Shown here piece after piece: positions 1 through 7,217 of a stretch of DNA of 34,589 nt; the stretch's first letter is position 1, and the number at the start of each line of letters is the position of its first letter. Source of the stretch: a virus. The position numbers and the translations under genes were made by a program. The stretch covers positions 1 to 34,589 of the IMG/VR virus record IMGVR_UViG_3300027734_000190; one strand, given 5' to 3'. A model generated the notes under the pieces. The model was not told the DNA's origin. It searched no databases and saw only the letters and a list, made by a program, of their open reading frames with translations.

Positions 1-972
1 TTGTGATGTATCGCCAAGCTCGTCCATGATTGCGGATGTAACGAACATTCCTCTTTCCAGCAACCACTTGCAGTTGTACGACATCTGGAACTCATCAGAG
101 TCCTCGCCAATGCGGAGCATCTCTTTCTTAATGAACTTGCCATAGTTTGTGTTGACTTTTGCTACGTCACGCCAATCCCATTCAAAATGATTTTGACGAG
201 AAGATCGTGCAGTCTGTCTGCGCTTGTTTAACTGGATGGACTTGTAAAAGTTATTCTTGTGTGTAGTAGGTGTACCAGTCTTCACCATTGTGCCTGAGTA
301 GTAAGCAAGCATAGGAGAAATTGATTTAGACACAACGAAGTCGTCCGCCTCTTGGCACTCGTCAATAACAATAAGATGGAAAGACTTAGACTCAATCTTT
401 GCACGCGGGTTAGCGGTCATCATAGAAAGGCTAGAGCCAGAGTTCTTTAGTTTGATCTGACGCGTAACTCCGGGAACCTTACCTAGCGAATCATCAATCT
501 CTGCGTCGTTTAAAATTTCTAAAGCACGCTCACTTGTAAGTCGGTTTAATGCACGACCAAACAGGGTTTCTACCTGACCCTCAACTGGAGCAAACATACC
601 AATCCAAACGCCATCTTTGTATTTACCTAGTAAGTCTGGGTACATACGACCTAAGCGTGGAAGTAGCACCATAAGAGTTACAACAGTGTTAGCAATAGTT
701 TCTGACTTACCTGACTGACGTGCAGCAAGCGCTGTTATTTCTTCACCGTCGTTTATAAGAACCGACTCAATTATTCGTCTAGCAAGTGGTTTTTGGTAAA
801 GGTGTAGATCGTGACCAACAAGGGCTTCCATAAAAGTCATAGTCTTGTCTATGATTTTGTTTACAAACTCACGGGATAGTTCGTCTAACTCTTCATCTTC
901 TTCTCCGAGCAGGAGGTCTTGATCTTCATCTTCCAGAAGATCGTCTTCATCAAGAAATTCAATGTCGCTCAT
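1..972 (-). CDS. terL: Terminase large subunit (N-terminal part, runs off window)
   Basis: ATPase/nuclease motor that packages DNA into the prohead; 324 codons are visible and the frame is open to the window edge, so the nuclease domain is missing. After a very acidic N-terminus (about residues 2-32) comes a Walker A motif ARQSGKS (84-90), then a Walker B LIVIDE (200-205) with the catalytic Glu. The start is the ATG at 972, giving MSDIEF. It is the last gene visible of the leftward block and lies about 120 nt after the preceding small gene, with a short hairpin (AAAGCC/GGCTTT) in the gap. The family call is firm; only the N-terminal ATPase half can be judged. Confidence 0.93.
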   Translation of the reverse strand, partial: MSDIEFLDEDDLLEDEDQDLLLGEEDEELDELSREFVNKIIDKTMTFMEALVGHDLHLYQKPLARRIIESVLINDGEEITALAARQSGKSETIANTVVTLMVLLPRLGRMYPDLLGKYKDGVWIGMFAPVEGQVETLFGRALNRLTSERALEILNDAEIDDSLGKVPGVTRQIKLKNSGSSLSMMTANPRAKIESKSFHLIVIDECQEADDFVVSKSISPMLAYYSGTMVKTGTPTTHKNNFYKSIQLNKRRQTARSSRQNHFEWDWRDVAKVNTNYGKFIKKEMLRIGEDSDEFQMSYNCKWLLERGMFVTSAIMDELGDTSQ

Positions 973-1092
973 ATAAACCTAAGTCTAGTAGAAAACATAA
1001 AGCCCTGGCTTTTATACCAGAGCTCTACGTTGCCACACGGGGAGAAGGAAGTGAGGTGCCTTAATTGTAGGTGGTTTACTAAAACCGTGCTT

Positions 1093-1350
1093 TTACACTC
1101 TTGTCATTCTGTTGTGGAGTTCGTCAATAATTGCGTGAATGGCCTCTACGCCAGTCAAGGCTTCCTTCAGGTAACTCAAATCCCTACTTCTGCCATACAT
1201 GCTGAGGCAACGTCCAAGTTCTACTAAAGTTTGATCTGCCCACAAATCAAGTTCTCCTGTAGGAATTTTTTTAACTCGGCTAGCAATCTTTTCATCAAAG
1301 GGTTTTACCCAAGGTTCTTTCTTTTTAAACATTCCAGTCTTCAATTTCAT
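1093..1350 (-). CDS. Small conserved-looking phage protein, unknown function
   Basis: 85 residues, basic N-terminus followed by mostly helical sequence; no motif I recognise. It starts inside the preceding gene (26-nt overlap), as expected for tightly packed phage operons, and lies just upstream of terL. A small-terminase role is possible from position, but nothing in the sequence such as a helix-turn-helix supports it. Confidence 0.6.
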   Translation of the reverse strand: MKLKTGMFKKKEPWVKPFDEKIASRVKKIPTGELDLWADQTLVELGRCLSMYGRSRDLSYLKEALTGVEAIHAIIDELHNRMTRV

Positions 1351-1612
1351 CTGGTGTCAGCTCCATATTCCGTAGTCCCATAGCGCTCGCTAGCCTAGCA
1401 GTGGCGCCTTCTTCGTCATAACCGGGTAGACCTTTATCTGTCCAAAATCCTACGTAGAACCCTGGGTGAGTTTTAGGAAACCTAAACACTAGGCATGATC
1501 CCTTTTTGTAGGGGAAGTCCGTTTCTTGAGTCCATCCCTTTTCAACCACTGGCAAAATATCACGGTGGTAATACTGAAGCGTTCCTACATATAGTGATCC
1601 GAATGATTTCAT
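1325..1612 (-). CDS. Small phage protein, unknown function
   Basis: 95 residues, mixed and rich in aromatic residues (FGSLYVGTLQYYH near the N-terminus), acidic C-terminus. The start codon overlaps the stop of the KTSC-domain gene by one base, so translation is probably coupled. No family recognised. Confidence 0.6.
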   Translation of the reverse strand: MKSFGSLYVGTLQYYHRDILPVVEKGWTQETDFPYKKGSCLVFRFPKTHPGFYVGFWTDKGLPGYDEEGATARLASAMGLRNMELTPDEIEDWNV

Positions 1613-2070
1613 TAGCTGTTGAACATTACCCTTGTCTCTGGAGGCATCTCTGCGGGGTTAAACGGCGCCCAAGGGTAGTCGTCTAATCCTGAATGTTTTA
1701 AGTATAGACCAGTTGAGTTGCTTGACTTTAAATCGTTCCACATCTCTACTGGAACATCGTTATATTCAATCCAAGGCCCATTATTCTCATGCCCAGCACT
1801 GCCTCGGAACTTAACAACAAGTTTTTGCTCTTCACGACTGTACGCAAGTTTTATTGCACGTGGGCGCGATGGGTTAGTGGTTGGGGCGGGAATTGAGGAG
1901 TAGGAAGGAGTAGTTTCACGAGGCTCTTCATTTACTGGTTGCGCTATCTCCCAGTCGGTTGCTCGACCAAATTTTTCTCTAGCGGCTTGCTGAAGGTTGT
2001 AGGTTTTTTGACCAGACTGTTCTTCAGAGGCTTGTTTGCGAGAAAAATAACTATCGTTGCCTCTTGCCAT
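1612..2070 (-). CDS. KTSC-domain protein
   Basis: 152 residues. The C-terminal part (about residues 72-135) resembles the KTSC domain (Pfam PF13619): a beta strand LAYSREEQKLVVKF, then WIEYNDVPVEMWNDL and a Ser-x-Gly segment (NSTGLYLKHSG). KTSC domains are short phage and bacterial modules of uncertain, possibly nucleic-acid-related role. The N-terminal 70 residues are polar and Pro/Thr-rich, probably unstructured. It shares single-base overlaps with the genes on both sides. Confidence 0.65.
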   Translation of the reverse strand: MARGNDSYFSRKQASEEQSGQKTYNLQQAAREKFGRATDWEIAQPVNEEPRETTPSYSSIPAPTTNPSRPRAIKLAYSREEQKLVVKFRGSAGHENNGPWIEYNDVPVEMWNDLKSSNSTGLYLKHSGLDDYPWAPFNPAEMPPETRVMFNS

Positions 2071-2333
2071 TAATCTCTACATTCATGATCGCCAGTTTTA
2101 TTTTCTAAAACTCTGCTGTGACATTCTGAACAAATCATTGTTCTTGGCTGTTTAAATCCGTTTTGGGCTGTTGCGCCAAGAGGGTGGTTAGCACCGTCTT
2201 CCGCTAACTCTGGTTCGTAATCATCGACTACGGGTTTTTCATTAAACAACTCTCGGGGAAAAGGTCCCTGAGGGTTCATTATTGATTTAGGAAATGGGTG
2301 TGCTTGTTTAGCCTCAAACCGCTGGATTTTCAT
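2070..2333 (-). CDS. Small protein with C-terminal zinc-ribbon-like motif
   Basis: 87 residues. The C-terminus carries CSEC followed about 14 residues later by HEC, a possible single metal site. The rest is polar and Pro-rich. It overlaps the next upstream gene, which also has paired Cys motifs, by 20 nt, suggesting a functional pair. No family recognised. Confidence 0.6.
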   Translation of the reverse strand: MKIQRFEAKQAHPFPKSIMNPQGPFPRELFNEKPVVDDYEPELAEDGANHPLGATAQNGFKQPRTMICSECHSRVLENKTGDHECRD

Positions 2334-2547
2334 CAGAACCCTCTGATGGCGCAGGAGTTTCTACAACAGGCTCTTCGACAACTTTCTTAGCGGATTTTTT
2401 TTCAACCGGCTTTTGAATGTCTAACTGCCCAACATCGGCTCTATCGCGTAGCGATTTAGGAAGGCACGTTGCACAATAGTACGCAGGACTTACGCCCGGA
2501 TCTAAAATGTTATAGATTGCATCTGATGGACAGTTAGAACACTTCAT
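2314..2547 (-). CDS. Small zinc-ribbon-like protein
   Basis: 77 residues: an N-terminal CSNC and a CATC about 22 residues later form a plausible four-Cys zinc ribbon (residues 3-29). A Lys/Glu/Pro-rich low-complexity tail follows. It lies directly after the holin-like gene, with a 2-nt gap. Function unknown. Confidence 0.6.
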   Translation of the reverse strand: MKCSNCPSDAIYNILDPGVSPAYYCATCLPKSLRDRADVGQLDIQKPVEKKSAKKVVEEPVVETPAPSEGSDENPAV

Positions 2548-2549
2548 GG

Positions 2550-2789
2550 TTACTTAGCCTTTTTCTTTGGAGCGGCTGCCTTAGCAAGTAGATCTGTGGC
2601 AATCTTTGCCGCAATACCGAATGCTGGATCTTTAGGGTTGATTGCTCTAAGCGCTACCGGCAAAGTGGCCGCAAGAGCTGCGATAACAATTGACTTAGGG
2701 TCGTTGTTACCGGTTGCGTTTACGGCAATTGCTGCCGCAAGAAATGAACGTCCATAGGACGCTAGCATTGCTTTAATCTTTGGTGACAT
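2550..2789 (-). CDS. Putative holin (two hydrophobic segments)
   Basis: 79 residues with hydrophobic stretches around residues 15-27 and 33-49, then a conserved-looking AINPKDPAFG and a Lys-rich tail, the pattern of small actinophage holins. The ribosome-binding site AAGGAGATTATATG is strong. It lies between a single-pass membrane protein and the zinc-ribbon gene, near the transglycosylase at 3302. Holin activity is inferred from topology and context only. Confidence 0.5.
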   Translation of the reverse strand: MSPKIKAMLASYGRSFLAAAIAVNATGNNDPKSIVIAALAATLPVALRAINPKDPAFGIAAKIATDLLAKAAAPKKKAK

Positions 2790-2805
2790 ATAATCTCCTT
2801 ATATA

Positions 2806-2822
2806 GCGGGCCGAAGCCCTGC
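2806..2822 (-). promoter_or_regulatory. TTCG-loop hairpin before the holin ribosome-binding site
   Basis: On the minus strand GGGC-TTCG-GCCC forms a small stable hairpin just upstream of AAGGAGATTATATG of the putative holin gene. There is no T-run, so it is more likely an mRNA stability or translation element than a terminator. Such control would fit a lysis-timing gene. Confidence 0.35.
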
Positions 2823-2838
2823 GCCTAGTGTAGCAGTT

Positions 2839-3075
2839 TTACTTATTTGTCTCTTCAATGTGTGTATCTAAACGGCCCTTCATTTCAGCCAGATCGACTT
2901 TAATCTCTGTAAGTAATGGTAGAACCTCTAATTTGATCTTGTCATTGAGGCTTGTCCCACCATTTGGCTTAAGTTCTGAAAGGTATGCTTTTATCATCCA
3001 GCGTGAAAACGCCCCTACGCCTGCAAGTGTTGCGGTTACAGCAGCAGCTATTCCTGCCCAATCCATGGGTGTCAT
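2839..3075 (-). CDS. Single-pass membrane protein with coiled-coil tail (lysis accessory?)
   Basis: 78 residues: an N-terminal transmembrane segment (about residues 5-23, Ala/Gly/Val-rich) and a C-terminal amphipathic helix with a Leu/Ile heptad-like pattern (residues 45-75). This layout recurs in phage lysis clusters beside holins. Start ATG at 3075 is preceded by AAGGAACG. It is the first leftward gene from the divergent control region at 3076-3301. Confidence 0.5.
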   Translation of the reverse strand: MTPMDWAGIAAAVTATLAGVGAFSRWMIKAYLSELKPNGGTSLNDKIKLEVLPLLTEIKVDLAEMKGRLDTHIEETNK

Positions 3076-3114
3076 TAACGTTCCTTATAAGTAGAAGGGG
3101 GAACCGAATTATTC

Positions 3115-3130
3115 TGTGAATTATGTCACA
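3115..3130. promoter_or_regulatory. CRP/GlxR-type operator, perfect TGTGA-N6-TCACA
   Basis: TGTGAATTATGTCACA matches the TGTGA-N6-TCACA consensus of CRP-family regulators (GlxR and Crp in actinobacteria). Its centre (3122.5) lies about 41.5 nt upstream of the start predicted from the TATACT at 3153-3158, the classical class II activator position for the rightward transglycosylase gene. It also lies 40 nt upstream of the leftward membrane-protein gene and could affect both. The same motif recurs in the plus-strand leaders from 19699 to 26906. Confidence 0.6.
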
Positions 3131-3152
3131 TAATTTATTGCACTGGTTTATT

Positions 3153-3158
3153 TATACT
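3153..3158 (+). promoter_or_regulatory. Candidate -10 element (TATACT)
   Basis: TATACT is a good sigma-70-type -10 hexamer. No good -35 lies 17 nt upstream; the palindrome at 3115-3130 covers that place, as in CRP-dependent class II promoters. Transcription would start near 3164 and give a leader of about 140 nt. Confidence 0.45.
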
Positions 3159-3202
3159 GTAATTCTGTCTATTTTGTCCGTTTTAAACTAGATTAATATT
3201 TC

Positions 3203-3232
3203 ATACAGAGTTCAGTTTGTTCTACTCTGTAT
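3203..3232 (+). promoter_or_regulatory. Inverted repeat in the transglycosylase leader
   Basis: ATACAGAG at 3203-3210 pairs perfectly with CTCTGTAT at 3225-3232 around a 14-nt loop. It lies between the candidate promoter and the terminator-like hairpin at 3260, so it may be an operator or an RNA structure affecting readthrough. Confidence 0.4.
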
Positions 3233-3259
3233 AGCATGTGCTACCGTTAAGGCAGAGAT

Positions 3260-3282
3260 AGGCACCCACAAGGTGCCTTTTT
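3260..3282 (+). terminator. Terminator-like hairpin upstream of the transglycosylase start (attenuator?)
   Basis: AGGCACC-CACA-AGGTGCC followed by TTTTT is a complete intrinsic terminator, placed only about 20 nt before the start codon and just before the GAGAGGAG ribosome-binding site. Expression of the gene from the upstream promoter requires readthrough, so it is either an attenuator or insulation against upstream transcripts. Confidence 0.6.
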
Positions 3283-3301
3283 CCAACTGAGAGGAGCAGC
3301 A

Positions 3302-3841
3302 ATGCTTAATATCAGAATCAACTTCCAAGTTGATCTAAAGAAGTTAGGGGCGAAGTTAGCAGTATTTCTTATTGCTATATCGCACCTAGTAGTACCACCA
3401 ACGGCACAGGCTCTGACAACACCTGCAAAGCCCGAAAAATCAGTTACGGTCAGTTTGACCTATCTGAAGGTAACAACTACTAAATCAGAAGCCAAGGCCG
3501 CCTTGGCAAGTGACACCGTCAAATACTTTGACGCTGAAGCGCTCGCTTTCTTGACTACTTACAGCGATGGGTGGGATATGAAAGAGTGGAAGTGTCTCCA
3601 GAACATCTGGCAAAAGGAGAGCCATTTCAACCCTAAGGCTAAGAACATGAGCTCTGGCGCATATGGAATTGCCCAGTTCATGCCATCTACTTGGGGCAAC
3701 TACGGGGTCGAAAAGACTGCCGAAGCAAAACTCCAAATCAAATACGGACTTCGTTATATCTACAAAAGATATGGATCCGCCAGCGATCCTAACGGCGCAT
3801 GCAACGCATGGGCATTCTGGCAAAAAAATAGATGGTACTAA
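3302..3841 (+). CDS. Secreted SLT-type lytic transglycosylase
   Basis: 179 residues. A Sec signal peptide (basic N-terminus, hydrophobic core about 18-31, cleavage after AQA at 35-37) precedes a low-complexity linker and a C-terminal SLT-like domain. The motif ESHFNP supplies the probable catalytic Glu106, with GAYGIAQFMPSTW downstream; the domain ends ACNAWAFWQKNRWY, typical of actinobacterial SLT proteins. It should cleave peptidoglycan from outside the membrane, in lysis or wall remodelling. It is the only plus-strand gene inside an 18-kb leftward late region and has its own operator, promoter, leader and terminator, so it looks like an independently expressed moron. GAGAGGAG precedes the ATG. 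Confidence 0.85.
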   Translation: MLNIRINFQVDLKKLGAKLAVFLIAISHLVVPPTAQALTTPAKPEKSVTVSLTYLKVTTTKSEAKAALASDTVKYFDAEALAFLTTYSDGWDMKEWKCLQNIWQKESHFNPKAKNMSSGAYGIAQFMPSTWGNYGVEKTAEAKLQIKYGLRYIYKRYGSASDPNGACNAWAFWQKNRWY

Positions 3842-3848
3842 AGCAAAA

Positions 3849-3878
3849 AGCCCCCTGCATATAGCAGGGGGCTTTTTT
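3849..3878. terminator. Strong intrinsic terminator
   Basis: AGCCCCCTGC-ATATA-GCAGGGGGCT followed by TTTTTT, preceded by AAAAA, so it can work in both directions. It ends the rightward transglycosylase transcript and also lies just beyond the stop of the leftward structural gene at 3890. Confidence 0.9.
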
Positions 3879-3889
3879 GTTTGGGAAAC

Positions 3890-4591
3890 TTATGAAGCTG
3901 TTGCCCAAGGTGTGATTGTGATTGTTGCTGTTGTAGCCACAGAAGCAGCACCTGCTGCTGTTGACTGAGACTTGATTGTTCCAGCAACACCAATAATTGA
4001 ACCTGTACCTGATGTAAGCACTGTGCTTGCATTTGAGGTAAAGCGAATCTTGTTGGTGCTTGTGTTACCTGTTACAGTCCATGTACCGTCAACAGTTCCT
4101 GTTGAAGAAACTGTAATCTTTGTACCTACTGGATATGCTGCTGTGAATCCGACACCTGTAAGTTCTACAGTTGTTGATCCAGCTGTGCGGTCAATATCTG
4201 TGATGCTGCCAGCTACGTTTGTAGCTGCTGTAGCTGTAGTGATATTAGCTGCTTCGTAACCAGCATCCTTAAGCTCATCAAGAGCTAAGGCTGTTGTGTC
4301 ACCAAGTACTGAAGGAACTACGATATACGCAACTCCTGAAACATATGCGCCATCATCATTACCAGTGAAGCCAGGGTATCCAGCGTAAGCCGCTTCTGCG
4401 ACTGCGTGGTTTGAAAGTGCTGGGTTAAGACGGTCTGACGCTACGCGTGTAGTTGCAGACCAAGAGTAATCTCCGGCGCCTCCGCCGATGTTTGCTGGGG
4501 TGATTGCCGCAGCGCGGTCGTTATTTGGTTGCATAGGGAAGTTACCCCATACGAAGTCAACTGCTTGCTGACCTGATGTATCTGTTGCCAT
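3890..4591 (-). CDS. Putative virion structural protein with PASTA-like and Ig-like segments
   Basis: 233 residues from MATDTSGQQ, chosen because AGAGGAGATAAAATG precedes that ATG; an upstream in-frame ATG at 4618 lacks a good site. Residues about 93-120 (VVPSVLGDTTALALDELKDAGY) read like the first half of a PASTA repeat, and the Thr/Ser/Gly-rich C-terminal half looks like an all-beta Ig-like surface domain. Such proteins decorate capsids or tails and bind cell-surface sugar. It is the last gene of the leftward block before the convergent terminator. Exact virion role unknown. Confidence 0.6.
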   Translation of the reverse strand: MATDTSGQQAVDFVWGNFPMQPNNDRAAAITPANIGGGAGDYSWSATTRVASDRLNPALSNHAVAEAAYAGYPGFTGNDDGAYVSGVAYIVVPSVLGDTTALALDELKDAGYEAANITTATAATNVAGSITDIDRTAGSTTVELTGVGFTAAYPVGTKITVSSTGTVDGTWTVTGNTSTNKIRFTSNASTVLTSGTGSIIGVAGTIKSQSTAAGAASVATTATITITPWATAS

Positions 4592-4651
4592 TTTATCTCC
4601 TCTAGAGTGATTAAGCACCTGATCGGGGCGCAGTCCAAGTATCTAAGAAGA

Positions 4652-5617
4652 TTAAGGTGTTGTCAGCGCTACTTGCTCTTCTATCCAACTGTATGTTTTA
4701 GAAAGACCAGCTCTTAAGTCCTCGTCTACCGACCAACCCATGATTGACCTAAACAATGTGTTGTCTGATGTTCGTGCATGTACACCTATTGGGCCATCAA
4801 TATGCTTCTTAGTTAATTGCTTACCAGCAATCTCTGAAACTATATCTACCAACTCATTAATAGAGACGTGCTTTTCAGATCCGATGTTGATTGGATCAAA
4901 GAACTCTGGCTCTCTATAGAACTCCACGGTTGCACGGATGCACTCGTCAATATACAAGAATGAACGATGCTGATTTCCGTCTCCCCAAATCTCAATCTCA
5001 TCTGTAGCCTTTGCCACTTTACGACATATAGCCGCTGGCGCTTTCTCTTTGCCACCATCCCATGTGCCGTAAGGCCCGAAGACGTTGTGGTACCTAGCAA
5101 TCTTGTTCTTCATTCCGTGATTCTTGTTGTAAGCGGTGTAGAGGCGCTCGCTAAAGAGTTTCTCCCAGCCGTACTCAGTATCCGGTGAAGCTGGGTAGAC
5201 CGTTCCTTCTTTACAGTTAATGCTGGACGGATCCATCTGGTTGCACTCTGGATACACACATGCGGTAGAGGAGAAAAACACGCTTTTAACGCCAACCTCT
5301 TGAGCCCTTTTTAGCACATGAACATTTATCAATATTGAGTTGCCCATAACATCTGCGTCATTATCACCAGTGTTGATATACCCAGCGCCACCCATATCCG
5401 CGGCTAGTTGGTAGACCTCATCAAAAGGCTGATCTAGCGTTGCGGCTACCACGTTTACATCACGAAGGTCGCCCAACACAAACTCGTCCGCAAGGGTGTC
5501 CCAATACTCAGGGTGCTTAATATCAACCCCACGAACCCACATGCCATCTTCTTTAAGGCGCTTGACTAGGTGGCTCCCAATAAAACCGCCCGCTCCTAAA
5601 ACCAGTGCTTTCTTCAT
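4652..5617 (-). CDS. GDP-mannose 3,5-epimerase-like NAD-dependent sugar epimerase
   Basis: 321 residues from the ATG that overlaps the preceding stop (ATGA). Extended short-chain dehydrogenase fold: Rossmann motif GAGGFIGSH (8-16), Cys120 in SSTACVYPE, Tyr149-x3-Lys153 (YGWEK), then GPYGTWDGGKEKAPAA (181-196) and GDGNQHRSF (212-220). The AADMGG, ACVYPE and GTWDGGKEKAPAA blocks are those of plant-type GDP-mannose 3,5-epimerase, which makes GDP-L-galactose (and GDP-L-gulose) from GDP-D-mannose. A GDP-fucose or other NDP-sugar epimerase is the alternative. It is translationally coupled to a GT11-type transferase, so the two probably make and use one activated sugar. Confidence 0.75.
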   Translation of the reverse strand: MKKALVLGAGGFIGSHLVKRLKEDGMWVRGVDIKHPEYWDTLADEFVLGDLRDVNVVAATLDQPFDEVYQLAADMGGAGYINTGDNDADVMGNSILINVHVLKRAQEVGVKSVFFSSTACVYPECNQMDPSSINCKEGTVYPASPDTEYGWEKLFSERLYTAYNKNHGMKNKIARYHNVFGPYGTWDGGKEKAPAAICRKVAKATDEIEIWGDGNQHRSFLYIDECIRATVEFYREPEFFDPINIGSEKHVSINELVDIVSEIAGKQLTKKHIDGPIGVHARTSDNTLFRSIMGWSVDEDLRAGLSKTYSWIEEQVALTTP

Positions 5618-6549
5618 ATTGTTATACACCTACTCGCTGTTCCTAGATACATCCAATGTGGCTGGTTGCCTTTAACAAAATACGCTTCAATCTCTTCAGT
5701 CTTGTCATCTCGACCATAGATAATTTGGTTATCTAGAACAGGGCTGTAAACAGTTGCTGTAGGGGACAAGAAACAAGCCCACCAACTAAAACTACTATTA
5801 GCCCTAAAAACTGTACGGGCGAAATAGAGGCGTAAGAAATCTTCTAGCCAATCAAACACAATACCTTCTTGATATTCGGCTCCCATAGGGTAGCTCCAGC
5901 CTAATCTAGGGCTTGCTGGGCGATCTGGATGCCACTTGTTTAAGTAGTCATCTGAGCACCATTCCATATGGTCTGGGTCAAATCCGTATTGTCTAAATGC
6001 TTTGTAGTACGCCTCTTTAGATAAAACAGAGTATCCCTGAATGTTTACCTTATTAAACTCAGGACTTGCTATGTCGTCTCTGCGTAGATGAGAGATGTCG
6101 TAAGTACCAGCGCGAGTAGACCAATACTTGTATGCGGCTGTTTCCTTTACTTCATCCGAAAACTCAAATACTTCAAGCAAATGATCTTTTTTCATTGGAG
6201 CAAACACGGAGTCGTTGTATGCCGACAAACTATCAAAAAAGATTGGCGTTTCGTGCTTCATGTAATTCTGCGGCTCAATAAGTGCGTCTACTTTAATTAT
6301 CCCCGGAAAAGCGCTATATACAACATTATCTCGATTATCGCCTAAAATAGCACCATTATTTAAAGATTGAACCAACTCCGCGTTATCGGTAACTCTATGG
6401 TTTTGGTTCTTGAAAAGGTGGGCTCCTTCCCATTCAGAGTGGGTTAGGTATTCCACATTGTGAAGTCTTTTATAAGTAGATGCGTACGCGTATTGATGCA
6501 TACGATTTCCAAACTTACCATGCCAGTGAGATTGAAATATAAAACTCAT
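5614..6549 (-). CDS. GT11-type (alpha-1,2-fucosyltransferase-like) glycosyltransferase
   Basis: 311 residues. GT11 hallmarks: an N-terminal GKFGNRMHQYAYA (family form G-x-FGNQMFQYA), HLRRDD at about 154 (the HxRRxD GDP-binding motif) and RANSSFSWWACFLS in the C-terminal third. GT11 enzymes transfer L-fucose from GDP-L-fucose to galactose; with a GDP-L-galactose-forming enzyme next door, L-galactose (6-hydroxy-L-fucose) is a reasonable donor here. The acceptor is likely a virion protein glycan or a host surface sugar; unknown. Its stop overlaps the epimerase start. Confidence 0.72.
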   Translation of the reverse strand: MSFIFQSHWHGKFGNRMHQYAYASTYKRLHNVEYLTHSEWEGAHLFKNQNHRVTDNAELVQSLNNGAILGDNRDNVVYSAFPGIIKVDALIEPQNYMKHETPIFFDSLSAYNDSVFAPMKKDHLLEVFEFSDEVKETAAYKYWSTRAGTYDISHLRRDDIASPEFNKVNIQGYSVLSKEAYYKAFRQYGFDPDHMEWCSDDYLNKWHPDRPASPRLGWSYPMGAEYQEGIVFDWLEDFLRLYFARTVFRANSSFSWWACFLSPTATVYSPVLDNQIIYGRDDKTEEIEAYFVKGNQPHWMYLGTASRCITI

Positions 6550-6556
6550 GGCAGAA

Positions 6557-6793
6557 CTACCACTTACCGATGGGGCAGACGGCCTTCTCTAATTTAGTTT
6601 TTATTGACATGATGCATCCACACTGTTTGCACTGTGTTGTTAGCTTTATAAATTCTGGGCAGGTCTGACACAGGCTATATCTTTGATTAGTCTTTTCTTC
6701 CGTTGCGTACTCAGTTTTTGGGTTAAGTAAATCCCAAGGCCTAGTATCGCCTAATTTTTCTTTGTACTGTTGCCACTTACTTTTTTCTGTCAT
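6557..6793 (-). CDS. Small Cys-rich zinc-binding phage protein
   Basis: 78 residues from MTEKSKW, whose ATG overlaps the preceding stop (ATGA) and follows AGGAG. Five to six Cys in the second half (CQTCPEF, CKQCGCIM, then AVCPIGKW) form a compact zinc-ribbon. Proteins ending CP-x-x-KW with this Cys spacing often sit beside glycosyltransferase genes in large phages. No biochemical role known to me. Confidence 0.65.
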   Translation of the reverse strand: MTEKSKWQQYKEKLGDTRPWDLLNPKTEYATEEKTNQRYSLCQTCPEFIKLTTQCKQCGCIMSIKTKLEKAVCPIGKW

Positions 6794-7164
6794 TCGAACA
6801 CTCCTGGGACTATAAACTGACCATCTACGTACAACCAACCAGGTTCTGCTTTGTCTGCATGTCTCTGAACATCTAAAGTTACATGTACAATAACTGGATC
6901 TGAAACCATGATTGAGTATGTTTTCTCATTTGCTACTACGGTTTCACCGTCAACACTAAATTCAAAAAGCCCTGAACTAGTTTCTCCAATATCAGTTATA
7001 GAAGATGCGTTTAAAAACTTTTCTGCTATCTCGGGATTAACTCCAATAAAATCAATAATTTCCCCATCTATAATTAAAGCTAACTGCATTGCAGTTTTGC
7101 CCGCTTCAACTTGACTCTGCTTTACTCCCGGAATAAACCAGTCTTCCTCTTGTAAATTAATCAT
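6790..7164 (-). CDS. Phage protein, possibly tail-fibre associated
   Basis: 124 residues, acidic and beta-rich; the C-terminus GWLYVDGQFIVPG resembles the ends of small tail-fibre or fibre-assembly proteins in many phages. It sits between the large fibre-like gene and the small zinc protein. Fibre association is inferred from context. Confidence 0.5.
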   Translation of the reverse strand: MINLQEEDWFIPGVKQSQVEAGKTAMQLALIIDGEIIDFIGVNPEIAEKFLNASSITDIGETSSGLFEFSVDGETVVANEKTYSIMVSDPVIVHVTLDVQRHADKAEPGWLYVDGQFIVPGVFE

Positions 7165-7217
7165 GATTTATTGTAGCATTCCTATTAGACCTTGGAAATA
7201 ACACATTATTACCATCT

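Noticed and set aside
3090-3301. A c-di-AMP (ydaO-type) riboswitch before the transglycosylase, as seen before some actinobacterial wall-hydrolase genes
   Set aside because: Only a GGGGGAACC-like string is present and the rest is AT-rich; the conserved core could not be assembled by eye.
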